A stretch of 64,000 bases of DNA from Pseudoips prasinana (Eukaryota; Arthropoda; Insecta; Lepidoptera; Nolidae). Location of the stretch: assembly GCA_951640165.1 (NCBI GenBank), contig OX621235.1, forward strand, positions 248,001 through 312,000, written 5' to 3'. Position numbers and translations under genes: made by a program. Below are positions 32,179 through 43,033 of the stretch, piece by piece (position 1 is the first letter of the stretch; each line of letters opens with the position of its first letter). Under the pieces are notes generated by a model, which ran no database searches, had not been told where the DNA came from, and worked only from the letters and a program-made list of their open reading frames with translations.

Positions 32179-32448
32179 TCTATATATATAAAAATCAATG
32201 CCACTTTTCGTTGTAATTTTATAACTCGACAACGCCTTTACCGATTTGGCTAATTTTGGTCTTGTATTATTCGTGGAAGTCCAGGGAAGGTTTGTACGTA
32301 GAGAAAATTTTAAAAAAGTCTTGAAAAAGTGTAAAATCAACATCTTTTAGCAATTTGAAATATTTTTTTGTTTGAATAAATGAACTTAATAATAATTTTT
32401 TTTTATTACTATGTCTTATACGTAGCGAAGCACGTACCGGGCCGCTAG
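32179..32448 (+). mobile_element. Short non-autonomous Helitron
   Basis: It starts TC (tctatatatataaaaatca), contains the lepidopteran Helitron tract accgatttggctaattttgg, and ends with gggccgctag (CTAG 3' terminus). It sits between A (32178) and T (32449), the AT target preferred by Helitrons, with no target duplication. 270 bp with no coding capacity. Confidence 0.8.
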
Positions 32449-32965
32449 TACAGTATATACTTAACAAACACGATAGCACATAATAGGTTGGAGAAAAAGA
32501 TTCTTCCCATTTTTTGAGAAATTCATAACATTTTTTAGAATAGTTTATTTACATTTAACTTAAGTATGTACTATTTTGTTCTATGGGGACATCCACCTCG
32601 CACCGCGTGCGACGAAATACTGGCGCGTCTAAGACACACAACATCGCGCGCCGCGCACCTTTCACTTGATGGCTTGAGGTAGATGCGCGCGCGGCGACAG
32701 CTATCTGGCACTGAGATCGATTTGTGAGAGGCGTCATTATTTATATGGATCGTGGTACTTGCGTTATGTATTAACATCGCAGCGCTGCCTCTGATTGGCT
32801 GTGTAATAAATGTTTAGTATTTTGATAAGATATGTTTGTGACTATAATTTGTATATATATTGGAGTAAATAAAATGATTTGATGTTCAGTCTGGAATATC
32901 TTGTTTAACTAAGAACACCTCTCCAAATAGTAAGAAGAAAATAATAGCAACGCCTTACAGTGGTG

Positions 32966-33065
32966 ACCCGACTTAGAATACGAGAAGAAAGAAAACCAAT
33001 ATTTAAAATGGATTTCTTTCTTCTCGTATTCTAAGTCGGGTTTAAAAACCAATATTTAAAATGGA
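32966..33065. repeat. Palindrome and direct repeat at the primer-binding site
   Basis: The 29 bases at 32966-32994, covering most of the primer-binding site, are exactly reverse-complemented at 33013-33041. The 21 bases at 32992-33012 are directly repeated at 33045-33065, which includes the gag start codon. Together this looks like one template-switch event in the leader. Confidence 0.9.
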
Positions 33066-33921
33066 AGATCAACAGGTTTTTGCACCGAGAATCGAAGAAA
33101 CTGGAAGAGATATTTCTTCTATTTCGCTTCAATCCAAGATACCACCGTTTTGGCGAACTCAACCAAAGCTTTGGTTTGCTCAATTCGAAGCTGTCGTCGC
33201 ACCATATAAGACCGGCGACGATCAAAAATATTATTTGGTGCTAGCTGTGTTGGACAGAACGGACATCGAGCAGGTTAGCGACATAGTCTGCGCACCTCCG
33301 GTCACAGGAAAATATACTGCGCTCAAGACTCGACTGATGTCAGTATATGAAGAATCCGAGTCCCGTCAATTCCAAAAATTATTGAGTGGATTAGAACTGG
33401 GTGATCAAAAACCTACACAGCTACTACGTGTAATGCGAGACATGTCCGGAAACAAAGTGCCTGATGACGCCCTAAAAATTTTATGGACAAGTCATTTACT
33501 TGCACAAGTCCGCGCTGTATTATCAGTCAACACCGAATCGCAACTTTACACTTTGGCATCTATGGCTGATAAGATGATGGAACACATGGAGCAAACTACG
33601 GTCGCCGAAGTCACACAAGCCTCGCCTACGCCTTCTACGAGTTCAATGACGCAAGATGCGCAGTTTCAAATTCTATCTCAACAAATAGAAAAGCTTTCAC
33701 TCGAAATCGCTGCACTAAGGATGGAGAAAAATAATAGCTATGGACGTTCACGATCTCGAGGTTATGGCTATCGCTCAAGATCAAGATCCCGCTCTCGGCC
33801 AAGATCAAGGACCGGCAGGCGACCAGGAGACCCAGGATGGGAATGTTTCTATCACCACCGTTTTGGAGACAAGGCGATGACGTATCAACCACCGTGTGCT
33901 AGATCGCAGTCGGAAAACTAA
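33061..33921 (+). CDS. Gag-like protein of the gypsy element
   Basis: 286 aa. The N-terminal two thirds is a capsid-type domain (PPFWRTQPKLWFAQFEAVVA about residues 28-47, with the usual KTRLMSVYEESESRQFQKLL). Then come a Ser/Thr-rich linker, a heptad-like helix and an Arg/Ser repeat (SRSRSRSRPRSR about residues 239-250) that would bind RNA. The final WECFYHHRFGDKA...PPCA motif is the nucleocapsid-like Cys/His motif of this lineage; the expected Cys after KA appears changed (KAMTY), so zinc binding may be lost. Confidence 0.8.
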   Translation: MEDQQVFAPRIEETGRDISSISLQSKIPPFWRTQPKLWFAQFEAVVAPYKTGDDQKYYLVLAVLDRTDIEQVSDIVCAPPVTGKYTALKTRLMSVYEESESRQFQKLLSGLELGDQKPTQLLRVMRDMSGNKVPDDALKILWTSHLLAQVRAVLSVNTESQLYTLASMADKMMEHMEQTTVAEVTQASPTPSTSSMTQDAQFQILSQQIEKLSLEIAALRMEKNNSYGRSRSRGYGYRSRSRSRSRPRSRTGRRPGDPGWECFYHHRFGDKAMTYQPPCARSQSEN

Positions 33922-34247
33922 TGACCGCATCGACTGTGGCGGACGTCGGTGTAGCGAGAACAAATAACCGCCTGTGTGTTACGGAACAGAATACCCACGA
34001 ACGATTTTTAGTGGACACTGGAGCAGATATTTCGGTGCTAGCCGTCAAGAATAAGCGAACACCGATATCGACGCCATTTAAGTTATTCGCAGCAAATAAT
34101 ACACCGATTAAAACATACGGAGAGAAAACGCTTCAACTAAATTTGGGACTACGAAGAAATTTCAAGTGGACATTCATCATGGCTGATGTGATACATCGAA
34201 AGCAGAGAGACAACTACATTTTATCAGTCAATTTTGCAACAAAATAA
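33921..34247 (+). pseudogene. Aspartic protease start of pol
   Basis: Overlaps the gag stop by one base (ATG shares the taATGa), so it is probably expressed by frameshift or re-initiation. FLVDTGADISVL is the retroviral-type aspartic protease motif. The frame runs into the deletion junction near 34240 and ends in VNFATK then a stop. Confidence 0.75.
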
Positions 34248-34858
34248 AATATATACACGGCCAAGAAAATGTCGTAGCTGATGTATTATCCCGAATTTCG
34301 GCAATCGAATGTCGATCGGTGATAGATCTCAACGACCTAGCTGAAAAACAAGGGCAAGACGAAAACCTGAAAACTTTACTGCTCAAACCAAACCTCAAGT
34401 TCGTCAAGCTGACATTGCCTGGACTAAAAAAGGACATTTTTTGTGAAAATTCTACAAAAACGCCACGTCCCTACTTACCACAATCTTATCGTGAGACTGC
34501 CTACAAAGCACTACACGACCTGAGTAATCCTGGTATCCGCGCAACCAGAAAGATGATTGGTGAAAAATACTTCTGGCCAAACATGAACAAAGATGTATTA
34601 ACATGGACACGATGTTGTACTTCGTGCCAACGTGCTAAAATACATCGACACACAAGCACGCCACTAGGAGAATTCCCTGAGTCGAAGAGATTCGAGCACG
34701 TCCACATCGACATTGTTGGACCGTTGAGGCCATCAGAAGGTTACCGATACCTCGTCACGATGATAGATAGACAGACGAGATGGCCGGAAGCAATTCCTAT
34801 AGCAGAGATAAGCGCAGAAACCATCGCACGCGCTTTCTACGACGGATGGATATCCTGA
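34242..34858 (+). pseudogene. RNase H end and integrase start of pol
   Basis: The frame opens after the deletion with IKYIHGQENVVADVLSR, the end of gypsy RNase H. It continues into the integrase zinc-binding domain (H..H...C..C: YKALHDLSNPGIRATRKMI, CCTSCQRAK) and the start of the catalytic core (HVHIDIVGPL with the first D, and TMIDRQTRWPEA). It is cut at 34858 before the second D and E, so no active integrase is possible. Confidence 0.85.
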
Positions 34859-34944
34859 TTTGGTATTTAATATAATAATTTCAGTAAGTGGACCAAATCT
34901 CGTGTATATGCCCCATTGAGTATGTTACGCCGGAGCGTCTCAAC

Positions 34945-35075
34945 TGGGCCGTGTTGAAACCGGTAGTAGAGATACCCGCTGAGTTTATTTCGCTGGGTCT
35001 TCTCAGTTCTCAGGCGCATTGGATCCGGTGGTAGCATTAAAGCGCGACGGTCGTTATAAACACAATGTCCGCCAT
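34945..35075 (-). repeat. Remnant of a common lepidopteran retroposon
   Basis: The tract gtagagatacccgctgagtt, ttctcagttctcaggcgc and ccggtggtag is a well-known moth repeat. No borders visible. 35076-35357 beyond it is AT-rich without recognisable content. Confidence 0.5.
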
Positions 35076-35357
35076 AATGATAACATCTAATTTAATATAG
35101 ACAGAACCATTCAGACAATATGTAGTAAAAATATAGCTAAAATTTAGATACTTAAACCTACACATGATCCTTGACAAAAACTTAATTTTAGTTAGCTAAA
35201 TATCGTTACTTTTATAAAATAAATCTTATTTGTAAATTATTTCCTACAATCCGTGTACCTAAACATTTATATGTACCTACCTAGAAATAATTATAAATTA
35301 ATTATATATTACTCCGAACATGTTCTGACTATTTACAAGCGCTTTTTTAAAGTCTAC

Positions 35358-35552
35358 GTGAATTCTTCTTCTTATCGTGTCGATGGTAAGAATTATATTC
35401 TATCTTCCCAAAATTGGGCAACGCTGACCCCTTTGGCTGAAGCGTCATACAAGTCCTGAAGGGAACAAGAGACTGGACAGGAGGGACAAACGAATAAATG
35501 GGCCATACTTTGGGGTGACACGCCGCACTCGCAGATGTTTTGTGATGTGGTG
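35358..35552 (-). pseudogene. 3' end of the 26-28.5 kb LINE family
   Basis: The reverse complement matches the last 190 bases of the LINE ending at 28585, including NICECGVSPQSMAHLF, the stop and the tail ataagaagaag. Strongly 5'-truncated. Confidence 0.9.
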
Positions 35553-35759
35553 AATAAAAACCTTTTTTATTTATTATACTCACACTAATATTATTCTGTG
35601 TTTACCAACCTACCGTTTACATGACTATTCCGTGATGTTTAATTCAAGATATATATATAAAAATATAATTCAAAATATATATTTACATACTTATAAATGA
35701 AAAACGTGAAAATCAAATAAATATTTGCCACAATTATAATAATAAAACTAGAAATATTG

Positions 35760-36045
35760 AATCTGTACAGGGAGAAAACACCTTTTTTCGAGCATAAATA
35801 CCAATCGTATACTCTCCTACATCAAAATATAGCAGGAATTTTAAATAAAAAAGATCTTTTTGAAATAACAATTAACGACTTAGAAAAAGAACTTGTTTAA
35901 CTAGACATAATATGTCTTACAGAAACTTTAATTAAACGTGGGACTGAAAAAAATCTTGCGATCTCAAATTATAAGTTAGCGGCATCATACTGTAGAGCTG
36001 ATCAACGCAGAGGAGGTTCCTGTACCTACCTATAGAACCTAAAGC
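35760..36045 (+). pseudogene. LINE endonuclease N-terminal fragment
   Basis: Frames read HQNIAGILNKKDLFEITIND, then LDIICLTETLIKRG and NYKLAASYCRADQRRGGSC, the start of an APE-type LINE endonuclease (QN at the start, the catalytic E in LTET, RRGGS). It stops abruptly at another LINE fragment. Confidence 0.7.
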
Positions 36046-36160
36046 ATTTCACTTTGAATTTTGTGCTACAGAAATAGAATCTTATCTTATCTTTGATGGG
36101 GTGTACTTGCGTACAGCACTTCGACCCTTCAGGATCTTTTGTACTATCCCCCACTGGTTT

Positions 36161-36720
36161 TTATTCTATCCCTAGAGCCCTGAATGAAGTTTTCACATAA
36201 TCCAGTACGCTTCTTAGGGGTAGATCCTTGTACTCTCCTGAATCTGCATATGCCAGCCCCAGGATGGCCATACTTTGTCTTGCCAATGCATCGTATTTGC
36301 ATATTATATGCAGCATAGTTTCATTTTCTTCCCTACAGGTCCTGCAGATCGGACTATTCGACAGTCCCAATATATGTAGGTGATAGTTGGTGCCATAGTG
36401 GCCCGTGAATACTGCTACTATCAGTCGTAGCTGGTTTCTGCTGTACTTCCAAAGTTTTTGGACCAGCTTTTGCCTGATCGTTGTATGAGTTGCTTTGAGT
36501 GTTTCAATTCCTTGATTTTGGTCCACATATTTTGACATATCCCGTCCGATCTCTGCGACCAGGACTCGCTGCTCCGCCTCCCAGACACTCGACCGGCGTG
36601 TGCTGGGCAGAGGCCAGGTCGCTCCCGCAATGGTGACAATGTGTCGGCGGTTCTCAGCGTATCCGGCACATATACTCACCGAAACACCCGTGTCCGATGA
36701 GTATCTGGGTTAGTCTGTAG
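36161..36720 (-). pseudogene. LINE C-terminal fragment (RNase H-bearing clade type)
   Basis: Minus frame with LRLIVAVFTGHYGTNYHLHI, LGLSNSPICRTCREENET and MLHIICKYDALARQ: the TGH and C-x2-C-x7-H-x4-C zinc-knuckle end of R1/I-type LINE ORF2. Truncated at both sides. Confidence 0.75.
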
Positions 36721-36775
36721 GTGACTTTTACCATAAGCCTACTATGTTATTACCCTAGTACTAAGTAAGTCCTCA

Positions 36776-36895
36776 GCTAAATAAGTCCACTGCTGGACAA
36801 GCCTCCCTCAAGAATCGTCTTGGGGGGATATGCCATAATCGCCACGCTTGGCAGGCGGGTTGGCGATCGCAGTAAGATGGTCATAGTAATCAGAA
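36776..36895 (+). repeat. Lepidopteran repeat remnant (ccactgctggac motif)
   Basis: agtccactgctggacaagcc, cgccacgcttggcag and cgggttggcga follow the order seen in a widespread moth repeat (usually cccactgctgggca...gcgggttgg). 36896-37548 after it shows no recognisable gene. Confidence 0.5.
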
Positions 36896-37548
36896 GGAAG
36901 CTGCTGCCCATCCTCTGGTAGATATTTTATTAAACAAATAATATTAAAAGCTCTTTGATTTTAAAGATGCTGCTCTGGTGCGTGTATACTGCTCCAGTAG
37001 GTACCCCCATATTTGCGTACCCTGAGAGGGCTCTGAAGTACCTACCCACCCCTATTGCCGACTCCCGCCAGTACTGCACAAGAACAATATTTGAATTAAT
37101 GAACATGTCTTTTCGTCTTGTCTTTGAGTGTACAGTGTAGGTATTGAATGCACATACATAAAAAATAATAATACGACTTGTATTCCCGGAAAGATAAGTT
37201 TCCTAATACAAAATTATAACTTAAAATTCTAGTTTATGTAAACTGTTCTCATCTAAGTAAATAATTTGAATTCTATTAAAAATGAAAATAAAGTTTAAAA
37301 AAAACAGCAAACACCATAGTACTGGCTTTGCTCAATTTGGGCTATAATAATATGCCGCTGGGCGATATGTCCCGGGTATTTATTAATTTATTTAGTTATT
37401 GTATTTTGGCGGGCACAGACTTTAATAGTTTGTTACGTTTTAATTTTATATTTAAAGTTCACTGAGTAGGTAGTTCATAACCTACAATGTTACTTCACAA
37501 TAATAATATATTAAAATATTTTACGACACGTAACTATTGTATTCTAGA

Positions 37549-37812
37549 CTAGCTGTGCCCCGCGGTTTTACTCGCGTTAAATTTTATAAATTATCACAGC
37601 TCCTCCCCCGTAGGCGATAGCGTGATAATATGTAGCCTATATGTTGACCCGACCTCTTAGTAATATTCATGCAAAATTTGAAGTAAATCGATGCAGTACT
37701 TTTTGAGTTTAGCCCGGACATACATACAGACAAACAGATAAACAGACAAATATTGTAAAAAACTATATTATTGGCTTCGATATCGATAGTAGATCACGCC
37801 CCAAATATCCTT
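37549..37812 (+). repeat. Lepidopteran repeat (gctgtgccccgcggt family)
   Basis: Begins tagctgtgccccgcggtttt and ends gtagatcacgccccaaat. The same family lies in reverse at 61788-63420, where it is split by about 1.4 kb. No coding capacity. 37813-38302 is AT-rich and probably includes the MCAT promoter, but no element is clear. Confidence 0.7.
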
Positions 37813-38302
37813 TAAAAAAAATTAATGTACAGTTTTGGGTTTCCTACGATTTTATTATATGTATAGATATTAAATCTATGAGCTGTTATTTATTAAATAA
37901 TAGTTATGTACTCTTTAACTTAAAAACATTTTCTGTTTTGATTCTCATTTTGCTCAGAGAGTATGTAAGCAATACCAGAGATTTAATTTATTTATTTACT
38001 CTCTGCTTAGTGCGATACGTGCGATACAAACATTACAAACATTTTTAATTATAGAAAGATACAAATTGTAAATATAACCTTAAAGTTATGCAGATGTCTA
38101 TTATTTTGTATCATATCACATTCTGTATGATTTGTGTTGTAATAACATAACTTATTTTGTCGGGCACCGTAATACGTAACCTATTTTGTAACATTGATAA
38201 AACATATTAAGAAAGATTGAAAAAGATGTTGTAGTTTATTACGATCGTTGGAATTTCGTGATACTGGGCTACCTACCGTAAAAGAGTCGCGATTCTGCGA
38301 CT

Positions 38303-38664
38303 ATGCAACATATAAATCGGATGCGCATCTTAAGCGCGCCGCGCTTTACGGCGAGGTTTATCTCCAAGGATTCGTCAACACAAGACAGAAAAACTACCGA
38401 GAGTCCACTTCGCAGACTTCTTAACGATGCTAGCGCGTTCGGCGAGAGCGAAGGTCCGGCGGCGGATCCCGAGCTGCGCTGGGCGACACAGCCGTACGCG
38501 GCGCGGGCGCGGGGCCCGGGCGCGGAGCCCGAGCGCACGGAGCCGCGCGACACGGTCGTGCTGCTGTTCCCGGGCCAGGGCGCCACGCGCGTGGGCATGG
38601 GCCGCGCCCTGCTCCACATCCCCGCCGCCAAGGAGCTCTACGAGCTGGCGTCTAGTGTCGTGGG
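38303..38664 (+). CDS. MCAT: Malonyl-CoA:ACP transacylase, mitochondrial, exon 1
   Basis: MCAT moves malonyl groups from CoA to mitochondrial acyl carrier protein, the entry step of mitochondrial type II fatty-acid synthesis. This exon encodes a basic, Arg-rich, Ser-containing N-terminus (MRILSAPRFTARFISK from the second Met) fitting a mitochondrial targeting peptide, then VVLLFPGQGATRVGMGR with the GQG loop that starts the acyltransferase fold. The frame is joined at a donor (gg then gtaatt) in phase 2 to 40126. Starts at codon 1 or 7 are both possible. The base composition turns abruptly GC-rich after about 38450. Confidence 0.92.
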
Positions 38665-40125
38665 GTAATTCAATGCTTCCATGACATTACTCCAGTTTTG
38701 CATGAAACTTTGCAGCACAAGCGAACAGATTGAGAGATGCTTCGCAATGGTTATCTCCGTCTCTGATAATGAAATGTGCCATTAATATTTAATTAGATCA
38801 GTGGTTTCTTTTGTAATTAAATTTTCACCCTAAGCAATTTCCATTTTCATGGTGTGCATGACTGAGCTACCAAATGCACTAACCCATAAGTTATGAAACA
38901 AAAAAAGGGTTTGTACAAGAGCAGAATGAGTAGGCACAATATCTAATCGGTGAACACATTTCACATTAAGGGGCTTCTACACAATCAGCATCACCATAGC
39001 CTGATATTGTAAATCTGGCAAGTGTGGTACAACAAGGCAGTCAATATTACTTCATTTACTGGTCGTATTGGGTCAAGAGGTACAAATATTTCATGTTGAC
39101 AACTTTGGCAGACCAGAAATAATACATGAAAAAATTGTGTTTATTGAATTAAACTATGACTAAACACTTATCACTAACAACTTATTGCTTATGATAGTTT
39201 ATTTGATTATTGGTCAATGGTTATAAATGCAATTGTTAAATGGTAGTTGAGCTCCATCACTGGTTGATATCGAACTCACTTAAAATGTCTTGTAAAATTA
39301 TAAATTAGATGCATACCAATTGTGCGTGCCATGCAATGCTGAGCTGTTTGGCTTCATAACTCCGAACAGTCACCCAGAGGATAATACAAGAATAATGCCA
39401 GGAAACTATCTATATTTCAATCACACAAGTTTGTATGATAATTATATTTATATCTATGTTTGACAGTAACCTCTCTGAGGCTTAATGAAAGCATGTATCA
39501 TATTTATTATTTTTTGATACTTGAATAAAAAGAGGGTATTATATGAGTTCAAAGTCTGTTAGTTTGTGTTATTTTCACCTGAGAGACTATAATAAAGACA
39601 GTTCCTATAGGGTGCTAATTAAACTGACTTCTATTTAATAGCATTATTGTCCTCTAAAATCTACATTATACTCTGTATTACTAAGTGGCAATGCTCATGA
39701 AAAAGTACTATCTTAGCCAATATCTTCAATGTAACTGTCTGTCTGTCTCTGTGAACACAACTTAGCAATAAGGTATTAAACATATACATTTGTAACATAT
39801 AGCCAACCAATAAAGTAATGGGACAGACATCTAGTGTTATGATAATTAAAAATTTATTGAACTCAATGGTTTTAGTAACCTGCCAGCCCCTGCTGGGACA
39901 TGTTCACTTCACTCGCTCAGCTCGTGAGTTGGAAAGTCGCAATTCTAACCCAACCTATCGTGACCTAAACACTAAATTAACCATGAAATTAGCTGACCAA
40001 TGTCGAGGGACTAAAATGTACTGAGGAGCATATACTCGACATCAGGTGATGGGGTGAGGGGTCAGATGAGTCATGTTAATTTCCATTCAAAAATAGTTCG
40101 GTTGTGAAGAGACATCGTGCTGCAG
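38665..40125 (+). other. MCAT intron
   Basis: 1461 bp between a gtaatt donor and a gtgctgcag acceptor. AT-rich, without a recognisable transposon or coding frame. Confidence 0.7.
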
Positions 40126-40948
40126 GTGGGACGTGGCGCGGCTGTGCGCGGCGGGCCCGGCCGACGAGCTGGCGCGGCGCGGCCAGACCGCCACGCTGGT
40201 GACGGCGCTGGCGGCGCTGGAGCGCGTGCGCGAGCAGCGGCCCGGCGCGCTGGAGCGGGTGCGCGCCGTCGCCGGCTTCTCGCTCGGCGAGCTGGCGGCG
40301 CTCGTGTTCGCCGCCGCGCTGCCGCTGGAGCGCGCGCTGCGCCTGGTGGAGCTGCGCACCGCCGCCATGCGCGCCGCCGCCGCCGAGCGCCCCGGCGGCA
40401 TGCTCACGCTGTGGCTGGCGCCCGACGCGCGCCTCCAGCAGGCCACGGCGGAGGCGCGGCGCCACGCGCTGGAGGCGGGCGTGGCGGCGCCCGTGTGCCA
40501 GGTGGCCAACTACCTGTACCCGGGCTGCAAGGTGGTGGCGGGCGACGAGGCGGCGCTGCGCTGGCTGGAGGCGCGCGGCGCGGCGTGGGGCGTGCGGCGC
40601 GCGGCGCGCGTGCGCGTGGAGGGCGCGTTCCACACGCCGCTCATGGCGCGGGCCGAGGCGGCGCTGCGCGTGGCGCTGGGCGGCGTGGAGCTGCGCGCGC
40701 CGCGCGTGGCCGTGGTGTCGAGCCTGGACGCGCGCGCCTACCGCGACGCGGCGGGCGTGCGGCGCGGCCTGGCGCGCCACGTGTCGCGCGCGGTGCGCTG
40801 GGAGCAGACGCTGCACGCGCTGTACGCGCGGCCGGGCGGCGCCTCGTTCCCGCTGACGCTGGCGCTGGGCCCGGGCACGGCGCTGCGCTCCACCCTGCGG
40901 CAGGTGAACGCGCGGGCGTGGGACTCGTCGCTGCAGATCGACGTATGA
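40126..40948 (+). CDS. MCAT: Malonyl-CoA:ACP transacylase, mitochondrial, exon 2
   Basis: It continues GWDVARLCAAGPADELARRG and carries the active sites: the nucleophile Ser in GFSLGELAAL, Arg in RLVELRTAAM for the malonyl carboxylate, and the catalytic His in GAFHTPLM. It ends SSLQIDV and a stop. Together with exon 1 the protein is 394 aa, the normal length for animal MCAT (human 390). The exon is extremely GC-rich, with nearly all third positions G or C, against AT-rich flanks. It is not bacterial: it has introns, a transit peptide and a metazoan layout. Long frames on the other strand and frame (303-323 codons) are by-products of this composition. Confidence 0.95.
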
Positions 40949-41092
40949 CCTCGATGAGCACCCTCGTGCCCTCGGCGCCCCCGTTCGATTTGATCTACGA
41001 AGCAGATTCTTACTGTGCCCTAACGTGATAGACCATGTCCCGGTCAAAATATAAGTGAAGATTTATTAGATTAGTATTTTTGTAAGTGTTTC

Positions 41093-41098
41093 ATTAAA
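41093..41098 (+). terminator. Candidate MCAT poly(A) signal (attaaa)
   Basis: ATTAAA lies about 145 bases after the MCAT stop, the second most common poly(A) hexamer. No AATAAA is closer. 41099-41429 has no other recognisable feature. Confidence 0.4.
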
Positions 41099-41755
41099 AT
41101 TAAAAACTGTTTATATTAATTGTGTTACACATCTAACCCATAAGGAGTCCTCGAAGCGAAGAGCATATTAACAAACCTACCCTATGACTAACCGGCTTAT
41201 CACAATGCTGCAGGCATACAGCAGCTTTACCTTATTACTAATTATAAATTCCCCTTTGACCACAAACAATATAATAATTTATATAAGTAATAATCGGGTC
41301 ACCCAAATTCCAGAAGCGCCGACCAAATTCCTAGGCCCTTCAAAGTACACAGCTTATCTTTTTACACGAGCATCGCAAGTTATTTACACTATATTTTAAC
41401 CACTACTTTCCCAGAAAAACTACATAGCACCCGGCGATGACGGAATAACAAACGAAATTCTAAAAGGATGCCTATAAATATAGACTACCTACATAGTAAA
41501 TGCTATTAATCAAAACATTCTACTAAAACAGATGGAATAGGTATTCATGGGTCTTTAAAGCGTTGATGTGAATCATATTTAAAAAATAGATCTCAAATGG
41601 AAGTGGTTCAAGGTATTAAGTCTCAGTCCAACGTTACACCATCAGGGGTACCCCAGGGATCGCATATGGGCCCCTTATTATTTTTAATTTTCATTGTAAA
41701 TTGGAATGTAAATTTACCTTGTATGCCGGCGACCTAAAATTGTATTAAATTGTTA

Positions 41756-42143
41756 TAATAATAAATAATAATAATGTCCTCCTAACCGAATTCCGGCCAC
41801 GGCGGCCAGTCTCAATAGAGATAAGCCATCTGCGCGGGACATATTATAGTGCACAAGTGTGTGCGCAAACACAGGAGCACTTTCTATTCCATCACTCTCA
41901 TGATCCGATGGGACGCATAGCGACACGACCGGAAAGAGGTCAGGTACAGGACCGACGGCTTTACGTGCTCTCCGAGGCACGGGGAATTATACCGCCAAGT
42001 TCCAGACTTCGGGCTGATGCTGAGAAATTTTTCTTTTTACAGAAAAGTCACAAAATCACTTTTGGCCCGACCCGGGATTTGAACCCAGGGCATCGTTTTC
42101 TGCGGGTGAACACGCTACCGCTAGACCAACGAGACAGTCATCA
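41756..42143 (-). mobile_element. tRNA-derived SINE, complete
   Basis: On the minus strand it starts with a tRNA-like head: A box tggtctagcggtagcg and B box gggttcaaatccc (about 42061-42132). The body has gtgcctcggagagcacg, and the tail is (att)n at 41756-41776. The 9-bp duplication aaattgtta flanks it (41747-41755, 42144-42152). It interrupts a LINE within its YADD region. RNA polymerase III would transcribe it; it codes for nothing and borrows LINE enzymes. A truncated copy is at 12345-12555. Confidence 0.88.
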
Positions 42144-42224
42144 AAATTGTTAACTGTGACGATGATCTAATAAAGTTGCCAAATGAAATCAATAAACTAT
42201 CTGAATGGTGCATCGAGAATAATA

Positions 42225-42397
42225 TCTAGGGACAATGACACACAGATCATCCTCGCCCCAAACTAAGCAAAGCTTGTACTATGGGTACCAGGCGACGATA
42301 TACATACTTATATAGATAGATAAATACTTATATACATAGAAAACATCCATGACTCAGAAACAAATATTCGTGCTCATCACACAAATATTTGCACTTT
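42225..42397 (-). mobile_element. SINE body (5'-truncated)
   Basis: ctagggacaatgacacacag through cgtgctcatcacacaaatatt is the reverse of a very common lepidopteran tRNA-headed SINE body (tttgcttagtttggggc in sense). The 10-bp duplication agaataatat flanks it (42215-42224, 42398-42407). Same family as the host repeat of the pogo-like element near 54.2/58.2 kb. Confidence 0.85.
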
Positions 42398-43033
42398 AGA
42401 ATAATATGATTCTGAATGCTAAATATAAGATAAACCCAACCGAAGCAATATTCTCTATTAATAATGTAGCCCTGGATGAGGTATCGCAGATTCGAGACTT
42501 AAGCCTAATTATTATTATGGATTCTCAACTTAATTTTAGACATATCACGGATCACATAGTGCAAAAAGCTTCCCGTCTCTCTGGTTTTATATGTAGGCAA
42601 CTGAAGGCAGTTAGGGATCCCTGTGTGACTATACCTGTTTATTTATTTATTTATTTATATTTATTAGGGATAACAACAGTCGTTTACAAATGTATTTATA
42701 CAAAAAACACTATTACTACTTAATTAGACCAATTACAGTTATCCTCAGCTATTATAAAGAACAGAATCAAAATGTTATTAAAATCTAAAAAGGTTACATT
42801 ACAACTATGCAGAACAGTTAAACAAGTAGGTAGGTTTGTTTACTGTTGACACTACGCATCGAGTCGAGCTCGAGCATATCGCTCGGCTGGAACTGGAACC
42901 ATTACAAAGGTAGCGTAATGGTAAGTAACTACTTATATTATTCCTATAATTTTATTCCTATTACCCATTTGTGCAGGTGTACTTATTATTTTGAAAGCAG
43001 CAAATAAATACAATTGTTGATAAGATTAATAAA

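Larger units (their letters stand above)
32577..34860 (+). mobile_element. Ty3/gypsy LTR retrotransposon, internally deleted and 3'-truncated
   Basis: A probable 5' LTR runs 32577-32959 (TGTT to TTACA, with tatatata near 32853). It is followed by tggtgacccgac, typical of an insect gypsy primer-binding site. Then come gag (33061-33921), protease (33921-34247), a deletion that removes reverse transcriptase and most of RNase H, and the RNase H end plus integrase start (about 34242-34858). No 3' LTR is present, so the LTR start is inferred only from the TG...CA rule. Confidence 0.75.

Noticed and set aside
38427..41000. Bacterial origin of MCAT because of its GC content
   Set aside because: The gene has a GT-AG intron, a transit peptide and animal MCAT length, and the nearby host dehydrogenase is equally GC-rich.
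40076..41047. Long frames over MCAT exon 2 on the minus strand (323 codons) and in another plus frame (303 codons)
   Set aside because: They are low-complexity Arg/Ala/Gly strings produced by very GC-rich codons of MCAT; the true frame has all catalytic motifs.
42061..42138. Possible tRNA gene on the minus strand
   Set aside because: A and B boxes are present, but the sequence continues into SINE body and tail with target duplications, so it is a SINE head. The same applies to 59072-59157 and probably 15608-15684.
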